Positions 50,853 through 60,295 of a stretch of DNA of 64,000 bases are shown here, one piece after another. This DNA comes from Shinella sp. GTDB lineage: Bacteria > Pseudomonadota > Alphaproteobacteria > Rhizobiales > Rhizobiaceae. A program made the translations under genes and the position numbers. Each line of letters begins with the position of its first letter. Positions within the stretch are counted from its first letter, which is position 1. The notes under the pieces are model-generated. The model was not told the origin of the DNA, did not search any database, and saw only the letters and a program-made list of their open reading frames with translations. Location: NCBI GenBank assembly GCA_003248775.1, contig QFQX01000023.1:1-64000 (forward strand), read 5' to 3'.

Positions 50853-52529
50853 ATGGCATGGTTTGCAGCAAGCAGTGATTCCAGCAACGTACGTTCCGCA
50901 CTTTCTAAGTCCCAGGCAATGATCGAGTTCGATCTGACCGGGACCATTCTCGATGCCAATGAGAACTTCTGCCAAACGGTCGGCTACAACCGGGAAGAGA
51001 TCGTCGGCAAGCACCACAGGATCTTCTGCGATCCTGCCTATGCGGAATCGGCTCAGTACCGCGAATTCTGGACCAGTCTGGCCTCCGGCAAGTTCGACGC
51101 CCGCGAGTACAAGCGCTTCGGCAAGGGCGGTCGGGAAATTTGGATCCAGGCCTCCTACAACCCCGTCTTTTCCGGCGGCAAGCCGTACAAGGTGGTCAAG
51201 ATCGCCACCGACATCACCGAAGCAAAGAAGAGAAGCCTCGAGGATGCCGACAAGATTGCCGCCATTTCCCGTTCCCAGGCCGTGATCGAATTCACCCCGG
51301 ACGGGCGGATCCTCAAAGCCAACGAAAATTTCTGCAACGCCACGGGCTACGAACTTTCTGAAATCGTCGGCCGGCATCACAGCATGTTTTGCGATCCGGC
51401 ATATGCCGCCAGCGCCGAATACAAGACCTTCTGGGCACAGCTTGCCGAAGGCCGCTTCACGGCCAATGAATTCGTCCGTTATGGCAAGGGCGGTAAGGAA
51501 GTCTGGATCCAGGCATCCTACAATCCCATTCACGACCTGAACGGGCAGGTCTACAAGGTGGTCAAGTTCGCAACCGATGTCACGCCGCGCATGACAGCAA
51601 TCGACGCTCTGGGCCGCGCGCTGAATGCCGTCGCCGACGGCGATCTCTTGCAGTGCCTCGACCAGCCTTTCGTTCCGACCATGGAAAAGGTCCGTCAGGA
51701 CTTCAACAGCGCCGTCGCCAAGCTGCGCAACGCCCTCCAGACGGTCGCCATCAATGCGGAAGGCATCGCATCAGCCTCCGCCGAAGTGCGCGAGGCCTCG
51801 GATGATCTCGCACATCGCACCGAGCGTCAGGCCGCCTCGCTCGAAGAAGCCGCCGCCGCCCTCGAGGAAATCACCACCACCGTCGCCGACGCCAGCCGCA
51901 GGGCAGACGAAGCAGGCCGCCTAGTTCGGGAGACGCGCAAGAGTGCGGAGACCTCCGGCGAAGTCGTCGAACAGGCCATCGAGGCCATGAGCCGCATCGC
52001 AGAATCGTCAAAGCAGATCACCAGCATCATCGGCGTCATCGACGAGATCGCCTTCCAGACCAATCTGCTGGCGCTGAACGCCGGCGTCGAGGCCGCCCGT
52101 GCCGGAGAGGCCGGCAAGGGCTTTGCCGTCGTTGCTCAGGAAGTACGGGAACTGGCGCAGCGCTCGGCACAGGCGGCCAAGGAAATCAAGACGCTGATCC
52201 ACACATCCGGCGAGCAGGTAAAGAGCGGCGTCTCATTGGTCGGCAGGACGGGAGCGGCGTTGCACGAGATATCCTCCCGCGTCGGCGAGATAGACACCAA
52301 CGTCACGGCCATCGTCGGCGCCTCCCGCGAACAGTCCGGCGCACTCAGGGAAATCAGCCAGTCCGTCAACCATATGGATCAGGCGACCCAGAAGAATGCT
52401 GCCATGGTCGAGGAAACCACGGCTGCCAGCCACGGTCTCGCGCGAGAGGCGGAAAGCCTGCACAATCTTCTCGGCGATTTCCGGATAGGCCGACCCGGTG
52501 ACATCAGGCACTCACTCGTCGCGGCATAG
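50853..52529 (+). CDS. Soluble double-PAS methyl-accepting chemotaxis protein 2
   Basis: A 558-residue paralog of the first receptor. Two PAS domains (VGKHHRIFCDPAYA and VGRHHSMFCDPAYA), a HAMP-like segment (LNAVADGDLLQCLDQPF) and a signalling domain (GVIDEIAFQTNLLALNAGVE). It lacks the C-terminal WEEF pentapeptide and ends GDIRHSLVAA, so adaptation probably depends on the other receptor. The close similarity over the whole length points to a duplication. It has its own promoter region. Confidence 0.93.
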   Translation: MAWFAASSDSSNVRSALSKSQAMIEFDLTGTILDANENFCQTVGYNREEIVGKHHRIFCDPAYAESAQYREFWTSLASGKFDAREYKRFGKGGREIWIQASYNPVFSGGKPYKVVKIATDITEAKKRSLEDADKIAAISRSQAVIEFTPDGRILKANENFCNATGYELSEIVGRHHSMFCDPAYAASAEYKTFWAQLAEGRFTANEFVRYGKGGKEVWIQASYNPIHDLNGQVYKVVKFATDVTPRMTAIDALGRALNAVADGDLLQCLDQPFVPTMEKVRQDFNSAVAKLRNALQTVAINAEGIASASAEVREASDDLAHRTERQAASLEEAAAALEEITTTVADASRRADEAGRLVRETRKSAETSGEVVEQAIEAMSRIAESSKQITSIIGVIDEIAFQTNLLALNAGVEAARAGEAGKGFAVVAQEVRELAQRSAQAAKEIKTLIHTSGEQVKSGVSLVGRTGAALHEISSRVGEIDTNVTAIVGASREQSGALREISQSVNHMDQATQKNAAMVEETTAASHGLAREAESLHNLLGDFRIGRPGDIRHSLVAA

Positions 52530-52552
52530 GTAGAGCGTACCGGCGACACCAT

Positions 52553-52588
52553 AAGGCAGAGGCAAACGATGTTTTGTCTCTGCCTTTT
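52553..52588 (+). terminator. Terminator after second chemoreceptor gene
   Basis: AAGGCAGAG (52553-52561) pairs with CTCTGCCTT (52578-52586), followed by TT. The loop can partly pair. Confidence 0.75.
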
Positions 52589-52680
52589 CGGTTTTGGGAA
52601 ATCACACTCCGGCAAATGGTGAGAAGGTCTTTCGGGGAGTGCTTCGACCACCCTCGAAAGACAGGAACAGACGAGTCCGC

Positions 52681-52911
52681 TTACGCTGCTACCGGCCGTT
52701 TCACCGCCTTGGAGGCCTCGATCACCAGCGGCAACAACCCCTCGCCACCCTTGTCGATATGCTCGAAGAACTGGCGGCGCATACGCGGCTCCCAGAACTT
52801 GTTGATGTGGTTCGCAACGCCCTCCACCCGCACGTCCTCCGGCTGGGAAAGGAAGAAGGTGGCGATCTGGTTCGCCATGCGAACGATCTTTTCCGAGGTG
52901 TCATGCGACAT
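52681..52911 (-). CDS. fdsD: Formate dehydrogenase delta subunit
   Basis: A 76-residue FdsD-like protein (MSHDTSEKIVRMANQIATFF...). FdsD is a small subunit needed for the NAD-dependent, soluble formate dehydrogenase. The ATG at 52911 overlaps the fdhD stop by 11 bases. It is the last gene of the fdsGBA-fdhD-fdsD operon. Confidence 0.9.
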   Translation of the reverse strand: MSHDTSEKIVRMANQIATFFLSQPEDVRVEGVANHINKFWEPRMRRQFFEHIDKGGEGLLPLVIEASKAVKRPVAA

Positions 52912-53719
52912 TGGCGGCAACTCCAGCGACGATGCGCTCCGATCCGGTGAAAACTTCGAAATCATGCCCTCGGGCGATACCGATCAGCGTCATGCCCGCT
53001 TCTTCCGCTGTGCGAATGGCAAGCGCGGTCGGCGCCGAAATGGCGACCAGCACCGAAGCGCCGAGAATGGCGGCCTTCTGCACCATCTCCACCGAGAGGC
53101 GACTGGTGACGACCACGACGCCCTCCTCGCCCCGAAGACCGGCGCGCAGCACCGCGCCCACCAGCTTGTCCAGCGCGTTGTGACGCCCGACATCCTCGCG
53201 AATGGCCAGAAGACCCTCGCCCGGCACGAAGAAGCCTGCGCCATGCACAGCGCGTGTTTCACGGTTCAACACCTGGGCGCGACCAAGGGCCGTCATGGCT
53301 TCCTCGATATCTTCAGGCGCAAGACGCAAGCCTGCGGCCGCCACCCGCGGCACCGGACGGCTTGCCTGCTCGATCGATTCGATACCGCAAAGGCCGCATC
53401 CGACAGGACCCGCCATCCGCCGGCGGCGCACCGTCAGCGCATCCGCCGTCGCATCCCGAAGCGTCACCTGAACATCGAGCCCCGCCCCGGCTTCCAGCGG
53501 TTCGACTGCAAGGATCTCGTCCGGCGAGGTGATGATCCCTTCCGCCAGCGAAAAACCGAAGGCGAAGTCCTCGAGATCCGCCGGCGTCGCCATCATCACC
53601 GCATGGGTGGACCCACCATAGGAAAACGCTATCGGCGTTTCCTCCGGCACAGCTCTCGATGACGGCGCAAGCACGCCATCGCGGAACTGCAGTTCGCGGG
53701 CGGACAGGTAAGTCTTCAT
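52901..53719 (-). CDS. fdhD: Formate dehydrogenase sulfurtransferase accessory protein FdhD
   Basis: FdhD (FdsC) delivers sulfur from a cysteine desulfurase to the molybdenum cofactor of formate dehydrogenase. The 272-residue protein has the active-site motif VGCGLCGIESIEQ with the paired cysteines, then LAIREDVGRHNALDKLVG. It starts 12 bases after fdsA and overlaps fdsD by 11. Confidence 0.95.
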   Translation of the reverse strand: MKTYLSARELQFRDGVLAPSSRAVPEETPIAFSYGGSTHAVMMATPADLEDFAFGFSLAEGIITSPDEILAVEPLEAGAGLDVQVTLRDATADALTVRRRRMAGPVGCGLCGIESIEQASRPVPRVAAAGLRLAPEDIEEAMTALGRAQVLNRETRAVHGAGFFVPGEGLLAIREDVGRHNALDKLVGAVLRAGLRGEEGVVVVTSRLSVEMVQKAAILGASVLVAISAPTALAIRTAEEAGMTLIGIARGHDFEVFTGSERIVAGVAANVA

Positions 53720-53731
53720 GCAATCTGGCTC

Positions 53732-56614
53732 CTACTCCGCCGCCTCCAGCTTTCCGGCGATGCGACGCGAACGACGTGACAGCTCCTCATAGTCCTGCTG
53801 CCAATCGGTCGGACCGTTGGAGGGCGAGATCTGCACGGCCGTCACCTTATATTCCGGGCAGTTGGTTGCCCAGTCGGAATAGTCCGTGGTGATGACATTC
53901 GCCTGCGTATCGGGATGGTGGAAGGTCGTATAGACCACGCCTGGAGCCACCCGGTCGGTGATCAGTGCACGAAGCGTCGTATCGCCGGAACGGCTGGAGA
54001 GCTTGACCCAGTCGCCTTCCTTGATGCCCCGCTGCTCGGCGTCATGCGGATGGATTTCCAGCCGGTCTTCCGCATGCCATGTGACATTGTCCGTCCTGCG
54101 GGTCTGCGCACCGACATTATACTGCGACAGGATGCGACCGGTCGTCAGAAGCAGCGGGAAGCGTGGTCCAGTCCGCTCGTCGGTCGCGACATATTCTGTC
54201 CGGATGAACTTGCCCTTGCCGCGCACGAAGCCGTCGATGTGCATGATCGGCGACCCCTCGGGGAACTTCTCGTTGCATGGCCACTGCACCGAGCCCATCT
54301 TGTCGAGATAATCATAGGAGACGCTGGCAAAGCTCGGCGTCGTCGCGGCGATCTCGTCCATAATCTCGGAGGGATGCTTGTAGTTCCAGTTGAGGCCCAT
54401 GGCCTGAGCGAGCTTCTGGGTGATCTCCCAGTCGCCATAGCCATTCTTCGGGGTCATCACCTTGCGCACGCGATTGATACGACGCTCGGCATTGGTGAAA
54501 GTGCCGTCCTTTTCGAGGAAGGTCGAGCCCGGCAGGAAGACATGGGCGTAATTGGCCGTCTCGTTGAGGAAGAGATCCTGCACCACCACACATTCCATTG
54601 CGGCGAGACCGGCCGATACATGCTTGGTGTCGGGATCGGATTGCAGGATATCCTCGCCCTGAATGTAGATGCCCTTGAATGAGCCATCGACGGCCGCATC
54701 CAGCATGTTGGGAATGCGCAGGCCCGGCTCGCTGTCGAGCTTGACGCCCCAGAGCTTTTCGAAGGTCTCGCGCGTCGCATCGTCGGAAACGTGGCGATAG
54801 CCCGGAAGCTCGTGCGGGAACGACCCCATGTCGCAGGAGCCCTGCACATTGTTCTGGCCGCGCAGCGGATTAACGCCAACGCCCGGACGCCCGATATTGC
54901 CGGTTGCCATTGCAAGGTTGGCGATCGCCATGACCGTGGTCGAACCCTGGCTGTGCTCGGTCACGCCGAGACCGTAATAGATCGCGCCATTGCCACCGGT
55001 CGCAAACAGCCTTGCGGCGCCGCGCATCAGATCAGCCGGAACGCCGGTAAACGCTTCGGTCTCTTCCGGGCTGTGCTGCGGCTCGGCAACGAAGGCCGCC
55101 CAGTCCTCGAATTCCGACCAGTCGCACCGTTCGCGGATGAACCTCTCGTCGAACAGGCTTTCCGTCACGATGACATGGGCAAGCGCCGTCATCACGGCGA
55201 CATTGGTGCCCGGTTTCAGCGACAGATGATAGGCTGCCTCGACATGGGGACTGCGCACGATATCCGTGCGGCGGGGATCGACGACGATCAGCTTCGCGCC
55301 CTGACGCAGCCGCTTCTTCAACCGCGAGCCGAACACCGGATGACCGTCCGTCGGGTTGGCGCCGATCACCATGACCACGTCGGAATGCTCGACGGAATCG
55401 AAATCCTGCGTGCCGGCCGAGGTGCCGAAAGCCTGACCCAGACCGTAGCCGGTCGGCGAGTGGCAGACACGGGCGCAGGTATCGACATTGTTGTTGCCGA
55501 AACCGGCGCGGATCAGCTTCTGGACGAGGAAGGTTTCCTCATTGGTGCAGCGGGAGGACGTGATGCCGCCGATCGAATCCTTGCCGTACTGGTACTGGAT
55601 ACGGCGGAACTCGGTCGCCACATGGGCATAAGCCTCTTCCCATGTGACCTCGCGCCAGGGATCGCTGATCTTTTCGCGGATCATCGGATTGAGGATGCGG
55701 TCCTTGTGGCTGGCATAACCATAGGCGAAACGGCCCTTGACGCAGGAATGGCCGCGATTGGCCTTGCCGTCCTTCCACGGTACCATGCGCACCAGTTCCT
55801 CGCCGCGCATCTCCGCCTTGAACGAGCAGCCGACGCCGCAATAGGCACAGGTGGTGACCGCCGAATGCTCCGGCTGGCCGATGGCGATCACCGATTTTTC
55901 CGTCAGCGTGGCAGTCGGGCAGGCCTGCACGCAGGCGCCGCAGGAGACGCATTCGGACGAGAGGAATTGCTCGTGCATGCCGGGCGAAACACGGCTGTCG
56001 AAGCCGCGGCCTTCGATGGTCAGCGCAAAGGTGCCCTGCACCTCTTCACAGGCTCGCACGCAACGGGAGCAGACGATGCACTTCGCCGGATCATAGGTGA
56101 AATAGGGGTTGGATTCGTCTTTCGGCATCCAGCGGGCGTTTACCTCGCCGACACCATCACGCGCCTTGACGTGATTGTCGCCCTCATAGCCGTAGCGGAC
56201 ATCACGCAGACCAACGGCACCGGCCATGTCCTGCAGCTCGCAATCGCCATTGGCGGCACAGGTCAGACAGTCCAGCGGATGGTCGGAGATATAGAGCTCC
56301 ATCACCCCCTTGCGGATCTGCTTCAGCCGGTCCGTCTGGGTATGCACGACCATTCCCGGTGCGCAGGGCGTGGTGCAGGAGGCCGGGGTGCCGTTGCGGC
56401 CCTCGACCTCGACGAGACAGAGGCGGCACGAGCCGAAGGCATCGACCATGTCGGTCGCGCAGAGCTTCGGCACCTGGATGCCCGCCTCCATGGAGGCACG
56501 CATGATCGAGGTGCCCGAAGCTACGGTGACCTGCCGGCCATCGATCGTCAGCGTCACCGTCTCGGTGGATTTCGATGCTGGCGTGCCGTAGTCGATTTCG
56601 TGAATGAGAGACAT
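53732..56614 (-). CDS. fdsA: Formate dehydrogenase catalytic alpha subunit (FdsA)
   Basis: A 960-residue molybdenum/tungsten-bis-MGD formate dehydrogenase. The N-terminus has a 2Fe-2S ferredoxin domain (CATDMVDAFGSCRLCLVEVE and CTTPC), then 4Fe-4S motifs (CIVCSRCVRACEE, CVSCGACVQACPT, CAYCGVGC), and the catalytic domain with the active-site cysteine in ARVCHSPT, where E. coli FdhF has selenocysteine. The ATG at 56614 is 4 bases after fdsB and is the family start (MSLIHEIDYG). It oxidises formate to CO2 for NADH production. Confidence 0.97.
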   Translation of the reverse strand: MSLIHEIDYGTPASKSTETVTLTIDGRQVTVASGTSIMRASMEAGIQVPKLCATDMVDAFGSCRLCLVEVEGRNGTPASCTTPCAPGMVVHTQTDRLKQIRKGVMELYISDHPLDCLTCAANGDCELQDMAGAVGLRDVRYGYEGDNHVKARDGVGEVNARWMPKDESNPYFTYDPAKCIVCSRCVRACEEVQGTFALTIEGRGFDSRVSPGMHEQFLSSECVSCGACVQACPTATLTEKSVIAIGQPEHSAVTTCAYCGVGCSFKAEMRGEELVRMVPWKDGKANRGHSCVKGRFAYGYASHKDRILNPMIREKISDPWREVTWEEAYAHVATEFRRIQYQYGKDSIGGITSSRCTNEETFLVQKLIRAGFGNNNVDTCARVCHSPTGYGLGQAFGTSAGTQDFDSVEHSDVVMVIGANPTDGHPVFGSRLKKRLRQGAKLIVVDPRRTDIVRSPHVEAAYHLSLKPGTNVAVMTALAHVIVTESLFDERFIRERCDWSEFEDWAAFVAEPQHSPEETEAFTGVPADLMRGAARLFATGGNGAIYYGLGVTEHSQGSTTVMAIANLAMATGNIGRPGVGVNPLRGQNNVQGSCDMGSFPHELPGYRHVSDDATRETFEKLWGVKLDSEPGLRIPNMLDAAVDGSFKGIYIQGEDILQSDPDTKHVSAGLAAMECVVVQDLFLNETANYAHVFLPGSTFLEKDGTFTNAERRINRVRKVMTPKNGYGDWEITQKLAQAMGLNWNYKHPSEIMDEIAATTPSFASVSYDYLDKMGSVQWPCNEKFPEGSPIMHIDGFVRGKGKFIRTEYVATDERTGPRFPLLLTTGRILSQYNVGAQTRRTDNVTWHAEDRLEIHPHDAEQRGIKEGDWVKLSSRSGDTTLRALITDRVAPGVVYTTFHHPDTQANVITTDYSDWATNCPEYKVTAVQISPSNGPTDWQQDYEELSRRSRRIAGKLEAAE

Positions 56615-56618
56615 GGCT

Positions 56619-58175
56619 TTACTCCGCTGCTTCAACGAATGGGGTTGGCGCGAAATCTTCAGGGAAATGCGTCATGGCGCTCATGACCGGATAGGGCGTG
56701 AACCCGCCAAGCGCGCAGAGCGATCCGAACTTCATGGTGTTGCAGAGGTCGCCGAGCAGCGCCCTGTTCTTCTCCGGCTCGATGCCACGGGCGATCCGAT
56801 CGACCGTCTCCACCCCGCGGGTCGAACCGATGCGGCAGGGCGTGCACTTTCCACAGCTTTCGACCGAGCAGAATTCCATGGCGAAACGGGCCTGCTTCAG
56901 CATGTCGACCGTATCGTCGAATACGACGATACCCGCATGACCGATCAGGCCATCCTTCGCCGCGAAAGCCTCGTAGTCGAAGATCGTGTCGAACAGCGAG
57001 GGCGGAAAATAGGCGCCGAGCGGCCCGCCGACCTGCACCGCCTTGACCGGACGACCGTTGGCCGTGCCGCCGCCGATGTCGTAGACAAGCTCTCCGAGGG
57101 TGAGACCGAAAGCCGTCTCGTAAAGACCGCCATGCTTGACGTTGCCTGCGAGCTGGATCGGGATCGTGCCATGCGAGCGGCCGACGCCGTAATCGCGGTA
57201 GAAGGCAGCCCCCCGGTCCATGATGACCGGCACCGACGCCAGCGACATGACGTTATTGACCACGGTCGGACAGCCGAAAAGCCCCTGAAGCGCCGGCAGC
57301 GGCGGCTTGGCGCGCACGATGCCGCGCTTGCCTTCCAGCGAGTTGAGAAGCGACGTCTCTTCGCCGCAGACATAGGCGCCCGCGCCCATGCGGACTTCCA
57401 TGTCGAAAGCGCGGCCACATCCCATCACGGAAGGACCGAGAATGCCGGCCTCCCGTGCGATCCGGATCGCTTCCGTCATAACGCGGATCGCATGGGGATA
57501 TTCCGAGCGGGTGTAGACGTAGCCCTTGGTCGCCCCGGTCGCGAGGCCGGCAATCGCCATCCCCTCGATCAGCACGAAGGGATCGCCCTCCATGATCATC
57601 CGGTCGGAAAACGTGCCGCTATCGCCCTCATCCGCATTGCAGACGATGTATTTGCGATCACCCGGCGCATCGAGAACCGTCTTCCATTTGATCCCGGTCG
57701 GGAACCCCGCACCGCCTCGTCCGCGCAGACCGCTGTCGGCCACCTGCTTGACGATATCGGCAGGCGCCATGGCGATCGCCTTTTCCAGTCCCTTAAGGCC
57801 CTGGTATTGGCGATAATCCTCCAGAGAAAGTGGATCGGTCACGCCACAGCGAGAAAAGGTAAGGCGCGTCTGACGCGACAGGAAGGGCATATCCCTCGTC
57901 TGCCCATGCAAGAGCGGATGCTCGCCGCCCTCAAGGAAATTGGCGTCGAACAGCCCGGGCACATCAGAGGCCTTCACAGGTCCATAGGCGACACGATGAT
58001 GGTCGGAGCGAACCTCGACAAGCGGCTCCAGCCAGAGGAGGCCGCGCGAACCGTTGCGCACCACATGCACATCGAGGCCGCGAGCCTTTGCCTCGCGCTC
58101 GATCGCTGCGGCCACCTTGTCGGCACCAACGGCAAGTGCGGCAGAATCCCCGGGAACAAAAATGGTTACGGTCAT
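56619..58175 (-). CDS. fdsB: NAD-dependent formate dehydrogenase beta subunit (FdsB)
   Basis: A 518-residue NuoF-like subunit that passes electrons to NAD. The N-terminal thioredoxin-like ferredoxin domain is followed by the FMN/NADH domain (RGRGGAGFPTGIKWKTV, CNADEGDSGTFSDR, GAGAYVCGEETSLLNSLEGK) and the C-terminal 4Fe-4S cluster motif (ESCGKCTPCRIG). The start overlaps the fdsG stop by 4 bases. Confidence 0.96.
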   Translation of the reverse strand: MTVTIFVPGDSAALAVGADKVAAAIEREAKARGLDVHVVRNGSRGLLWLEPLVEVRSDHHRVAYGPVKASDVPGLFDANFLEGGEHPLLHGQTRDMPFLSRQTRLTFSRCGVTDPLSLEDYRQYQGLKGLEKAIAMAPADIVKQVADSGLRGRGGAGFPTGIKWKTVLDAPGDRKYIVCNADEGDSGTFSDRMIMEGDPFVLIEGMAIAGLATGATKGYVYTRSEYPHAIRVMTEAIRIAREAGILGPSVMGCGRAFDMEVRMGAGAYVCGEETSLLNSLEGKRGIVRAKPPLPALQGLFGCPTVVNNVMSLASVPVIMDRGAAFYRDYGVGRSHGTIPIQLAGNVKHGGLYETAFGLTLGELVYDIGGGTANGRPVKAVQVGGPLGAYFPPSLFDTIFDYEAFAAKDGLIGHAGIVVFDDTVDMLKQARFAMEFCSVESCGKCTPCRIGSTRGVETVDRIARGIEPEKNRALLGDLCNTMKFGSLCALGGFTPYPVMSAMTHFPEDFAPTPFVEAAE

Positions 58176-58651
58176 CGGCGTGCCTCCGCAACGAGTTCGC
58201 CAAGACCGTCTTCATCGAGACGCCCATGCAGCTCGCCGTCCAGCATGGCGCTGGGCGCGCAGGCACAGAGCCCGAGACAGAAGACCGGTTCGAGCGTCAC
58301 GGCGCCATCGGGCGTCGTCTCGTGAAAATCGATACCCAGAAGCGATTTGACCCGCTCGGCCAGCGCATCCCCGCCCATCGACTGACAGGCCTCGGCCCGA
58401 CAGAGCTTCAGCACATGGCGACCGGCGGTATGGGAGCGGAAATCGTGATAGAAGGAAACGACGCCATGCACTTCCGCACGCGACAGGTTGAGCGCCTGCG
58501 CGATCAGCGGCTTGGCCTGTTCAGGCACATAGCCGAACATTTCCTGCACGGCATGCAGGATGGGCAGCAGCGGTCCTTCAAGACCCTGCAATTCGGATAT
58601 GATCGCGGACGTGCGAGACAGCACATCATCCGAAGATGATCTTACATTCAT
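58172..58651 (-). CDS. fdsG: NAD-dependent formate dehydrogenase gamma subunit (FdsG)
   Basis: A 159-residue NuoE-like 2Fe-2S subunit with the thioredoxin-like fold (EVHGVVSFYHDFRSHTAGRH) and cluster ligands in CRAEACQSMGG and VFCLGLCACAPSAM. It is the first gene of the operon, with GGGAGG before the ATG at 58651. A LysR gene lies upstream on the same strand with an operator palindrome between. Confidence 0.95.
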   Translation of the reverse strand: MNVRSSSDDVLSRTSAIISELQGLEGPLLPILHAVQEMFGYVPEQAKPLIAQALNLSRAEVHGVVSFYHDFRSHTAGRHVLKLCRAEACQSMGGDALAERVKSLLGIDFHETTPDGAVTLEPVFCLGLCACAPSAMLDGELHGRLDEDGLGELVAEARR

Positions 58652-58827
58652 GTTCAGTCCTCCCAAACCGACACGAACATCGCCAACTGGCCGACTTCTG
58701 AACCCGGGCGTCGCCGTCGGATAAACTGGCCGAAACGTTGACGAAGACCGGGACTTCCCATTCCCGGCCTACTTTCCGCAAGAATGATCCTCCGCCCCCC
58801 GCAAGGTCAATAAAGCAGTCATGTGAA

Positions 58828-58848
58828 TTGATAGAAATTTTCTATCAA
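58828..58848. promoter_or_regulatory. LysR-type operator (ATAG-N7-CTAT) at the fds promoter
   Basis: TTGATAGAAA (58828-58837) and TTTCTATCAA (58839-58848) are perfect 10-bp arms around one T. The core ATAG-N7-CTAT is the OxyR-class LysR recognition pattern. The right arm contains the stop codon of the lysR gene. It lies about 180 bases upstream of fdsG. Confidence 0.75.
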
Positions 58849-59744
58849 AACGCCCGGGCATTGGCCAGTCGCCCGGCCTCGTGCAGCAGGGCAGAGACAA
58901 GCGGCGTGAAAGGTTCCCGATATTGGGCGACAAGGCCGACGGAGTGTTCAGCCTCCGGCTCGCCGATCGGGATCATTCGGATCTCTTCGGGAAAGCCGAA
59001 GGATTCCGCGACATTGCGCGGCATGATCGAGGCCCACTTGCCCGTACGGATATGGGCGAACAGCACGATCATCGAATTGGATTCAAGCGTCGGGTGCGGC
59101 GTGACCCCGGCTTCCGCCATATGCTGGTTGATGATGCGGCGGTTCTGCATATCCGCGGTCAATAGGCAAAGCCGAAGATCGGCCATGTCCCGCCACGTCA
59201 CTTTTTCGCGATCCGACAACGGCGTCCCTGCGGCCGTGATCAGATGGTAACGCTCCGAATAGAGCGGTACGCTGGTCACGCGCCCAAGCGGTTCGTTGTC
59301 GAGATAGGTAATCCCGGCATCGATCTCCAGATTTTCAAGCAGGCTCAGCACCTGCAACGAGGTGCGCGACAGGATCGAAAAGGTCACGTCCGGATGTTTG
59401 GCCTGAAAAGGCTCGGTAATGCGCGGCACCATGGAAAGTGCCGTTGGAACGACGGCAATGCGGATATGCCCGGCAAGGCCGCGGCGAGCGGCTCGCATCT
59501 CCTCTCGCATGGTCCGCGCATCGCCGACGATGCGCCGCGCCCATTCCAGCACCCGCTGCCCCTCCGGAGTGAGCCCCTGATAGCGGGAACCGCGCTGCAC
59601 CAGCATCACCCCGAGCTGATCCTCCAGTTGCCGGATCGCCGCCGAAAGCGTCGGCTGGGTAATGCCACATTCCTCAGCCGCGCGGCCGAAATGTTCCGCT
59701 CTTGCAAGCGCAATGAAAAATTCAAGCTTGTCGATCAACGCCAC
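58845..59744 (-). CDS. LysR family regulator, probable FdsR
   Basis: A 299-residue LysR protein with an N-terminal winged helix (FGRAAEECGITQPTLSAAIR) and a substrate-binding domain (HIRIAVVPTALSMVPRI). It is directly upstream of fdsG on the same strand, with an OxyR-class palindrome overlapping its stop codon. FdsR-type LysR proteins control fds operons in other bacteria, so control of formate oxidation is a reasonable inference. Confidence 0.9.
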   Translation of the reverse strand: MALIDKLEFFIALARAEHFGRAAEECGITQPTLSAAIRQLEDQLGVMLVQRGSRYQGLTPEGQRVLEWARRIVGDARTMREEMRAARRGLAGHIRIAVVPTALSMVPRITEPFQAKHPDVTFSILSRTSLQVLSLLENLEIDAGITYLDNEPLGRVTSVPLYSERYHLITAAGTPLSDREKVTWRDMADLRLCLLTADMQNRRIINQHMAEAGVTPHPTLESNSMIVLFAHIRTGKWASIMPRNVAESFGFPEEIRMIPIGEPEAEHSVGLVAQYREPFTPLVSALLHEAGRLANARAF

Positions 59745-59794
59745 CCTCCCCTGTATGCGCCAGCCGAGGAAGATCCGCTACAACGTTGCAGGGC

Positions 59795-60169
59795 TCAGAC
59801 GTTCTCGTGCACCTGATCGACTACGGCTGTCTTCTCGTCAGGTTCGCAATACATCTTGTAGAGCACGGAAACGAGTTCGTTGAGCGCCGGATCGCCGATC
59901 CGGTAGAAAATCATCCGCCCCTCGCGGCGCGTCCGCACCAAATGTTCGGACCTAAGGCGGGCAAGCTGCTGGGAAACCACCGCCTGTTGCAGCCCGAGGA
60001 TCGTCTCGATTTCGCCGACGGTCTTTTCGCCACGGCTGAGAATGCAAAGGATCAGCAGCCGCGTTTCGTGCGACAGCGCCTTGAGGAGGGTACTCGCAGC
60101 CCGCGCCTTCGACATGAAGTCGTCCAGCTGGTCCTTTTTCATATCGGGACTGAAGGTCGGAACACTCAT
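59795..60169 (-). CDS. ArsR family regulator with BigR/SqrR-like cysteine pair
   Basis: A 124-residue ArsR protein. The recognition helix is GLQQAVVSQQLARLRSEHLV. Cysteines in LLILCILSRGEK and YKMYCEPDE are at the positions of the two persulfide-sensing cysteines of BigR and SqrR, and there is no metal-binding ELCVCDL motif. It may sense reactive sulfur, yet no rhodanese, persulfide dioxygenase or sulfide oxidase gene is next to it. The start at 60169 is preferred; 60193 and 60142 are alternatives. Confidence 0.88.
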   Translation of the reverse strand: MSVPTFSPDMKKDQLDDFMSKARAASTLLKALSHETRLLILCILSRGEKTVGEIETILGLQQAVVSQQLARLRSEHLVRTRREGRMIFYRIGDPALNELVSVLYKMYCEPDEKTAVVDQVHENV

Positions 60170-60295
60170 CAAACCATCCGGGCACGAGGACAATTACCGC
60201 CATGCATCATATATAACGCAATGCAGCGAAACCCTAAATAGACGACTGCCACTCTCTGGAAAAGAGCCTGCCCAACTCACAGAAATTGACAAAAA

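Noticed and set aside
54791..58325. Long plus-strand frames opposite fdsA and fdsB
   Set aside because: They mirror well-identified formate dehydrogenase genes and show no recognised domain.
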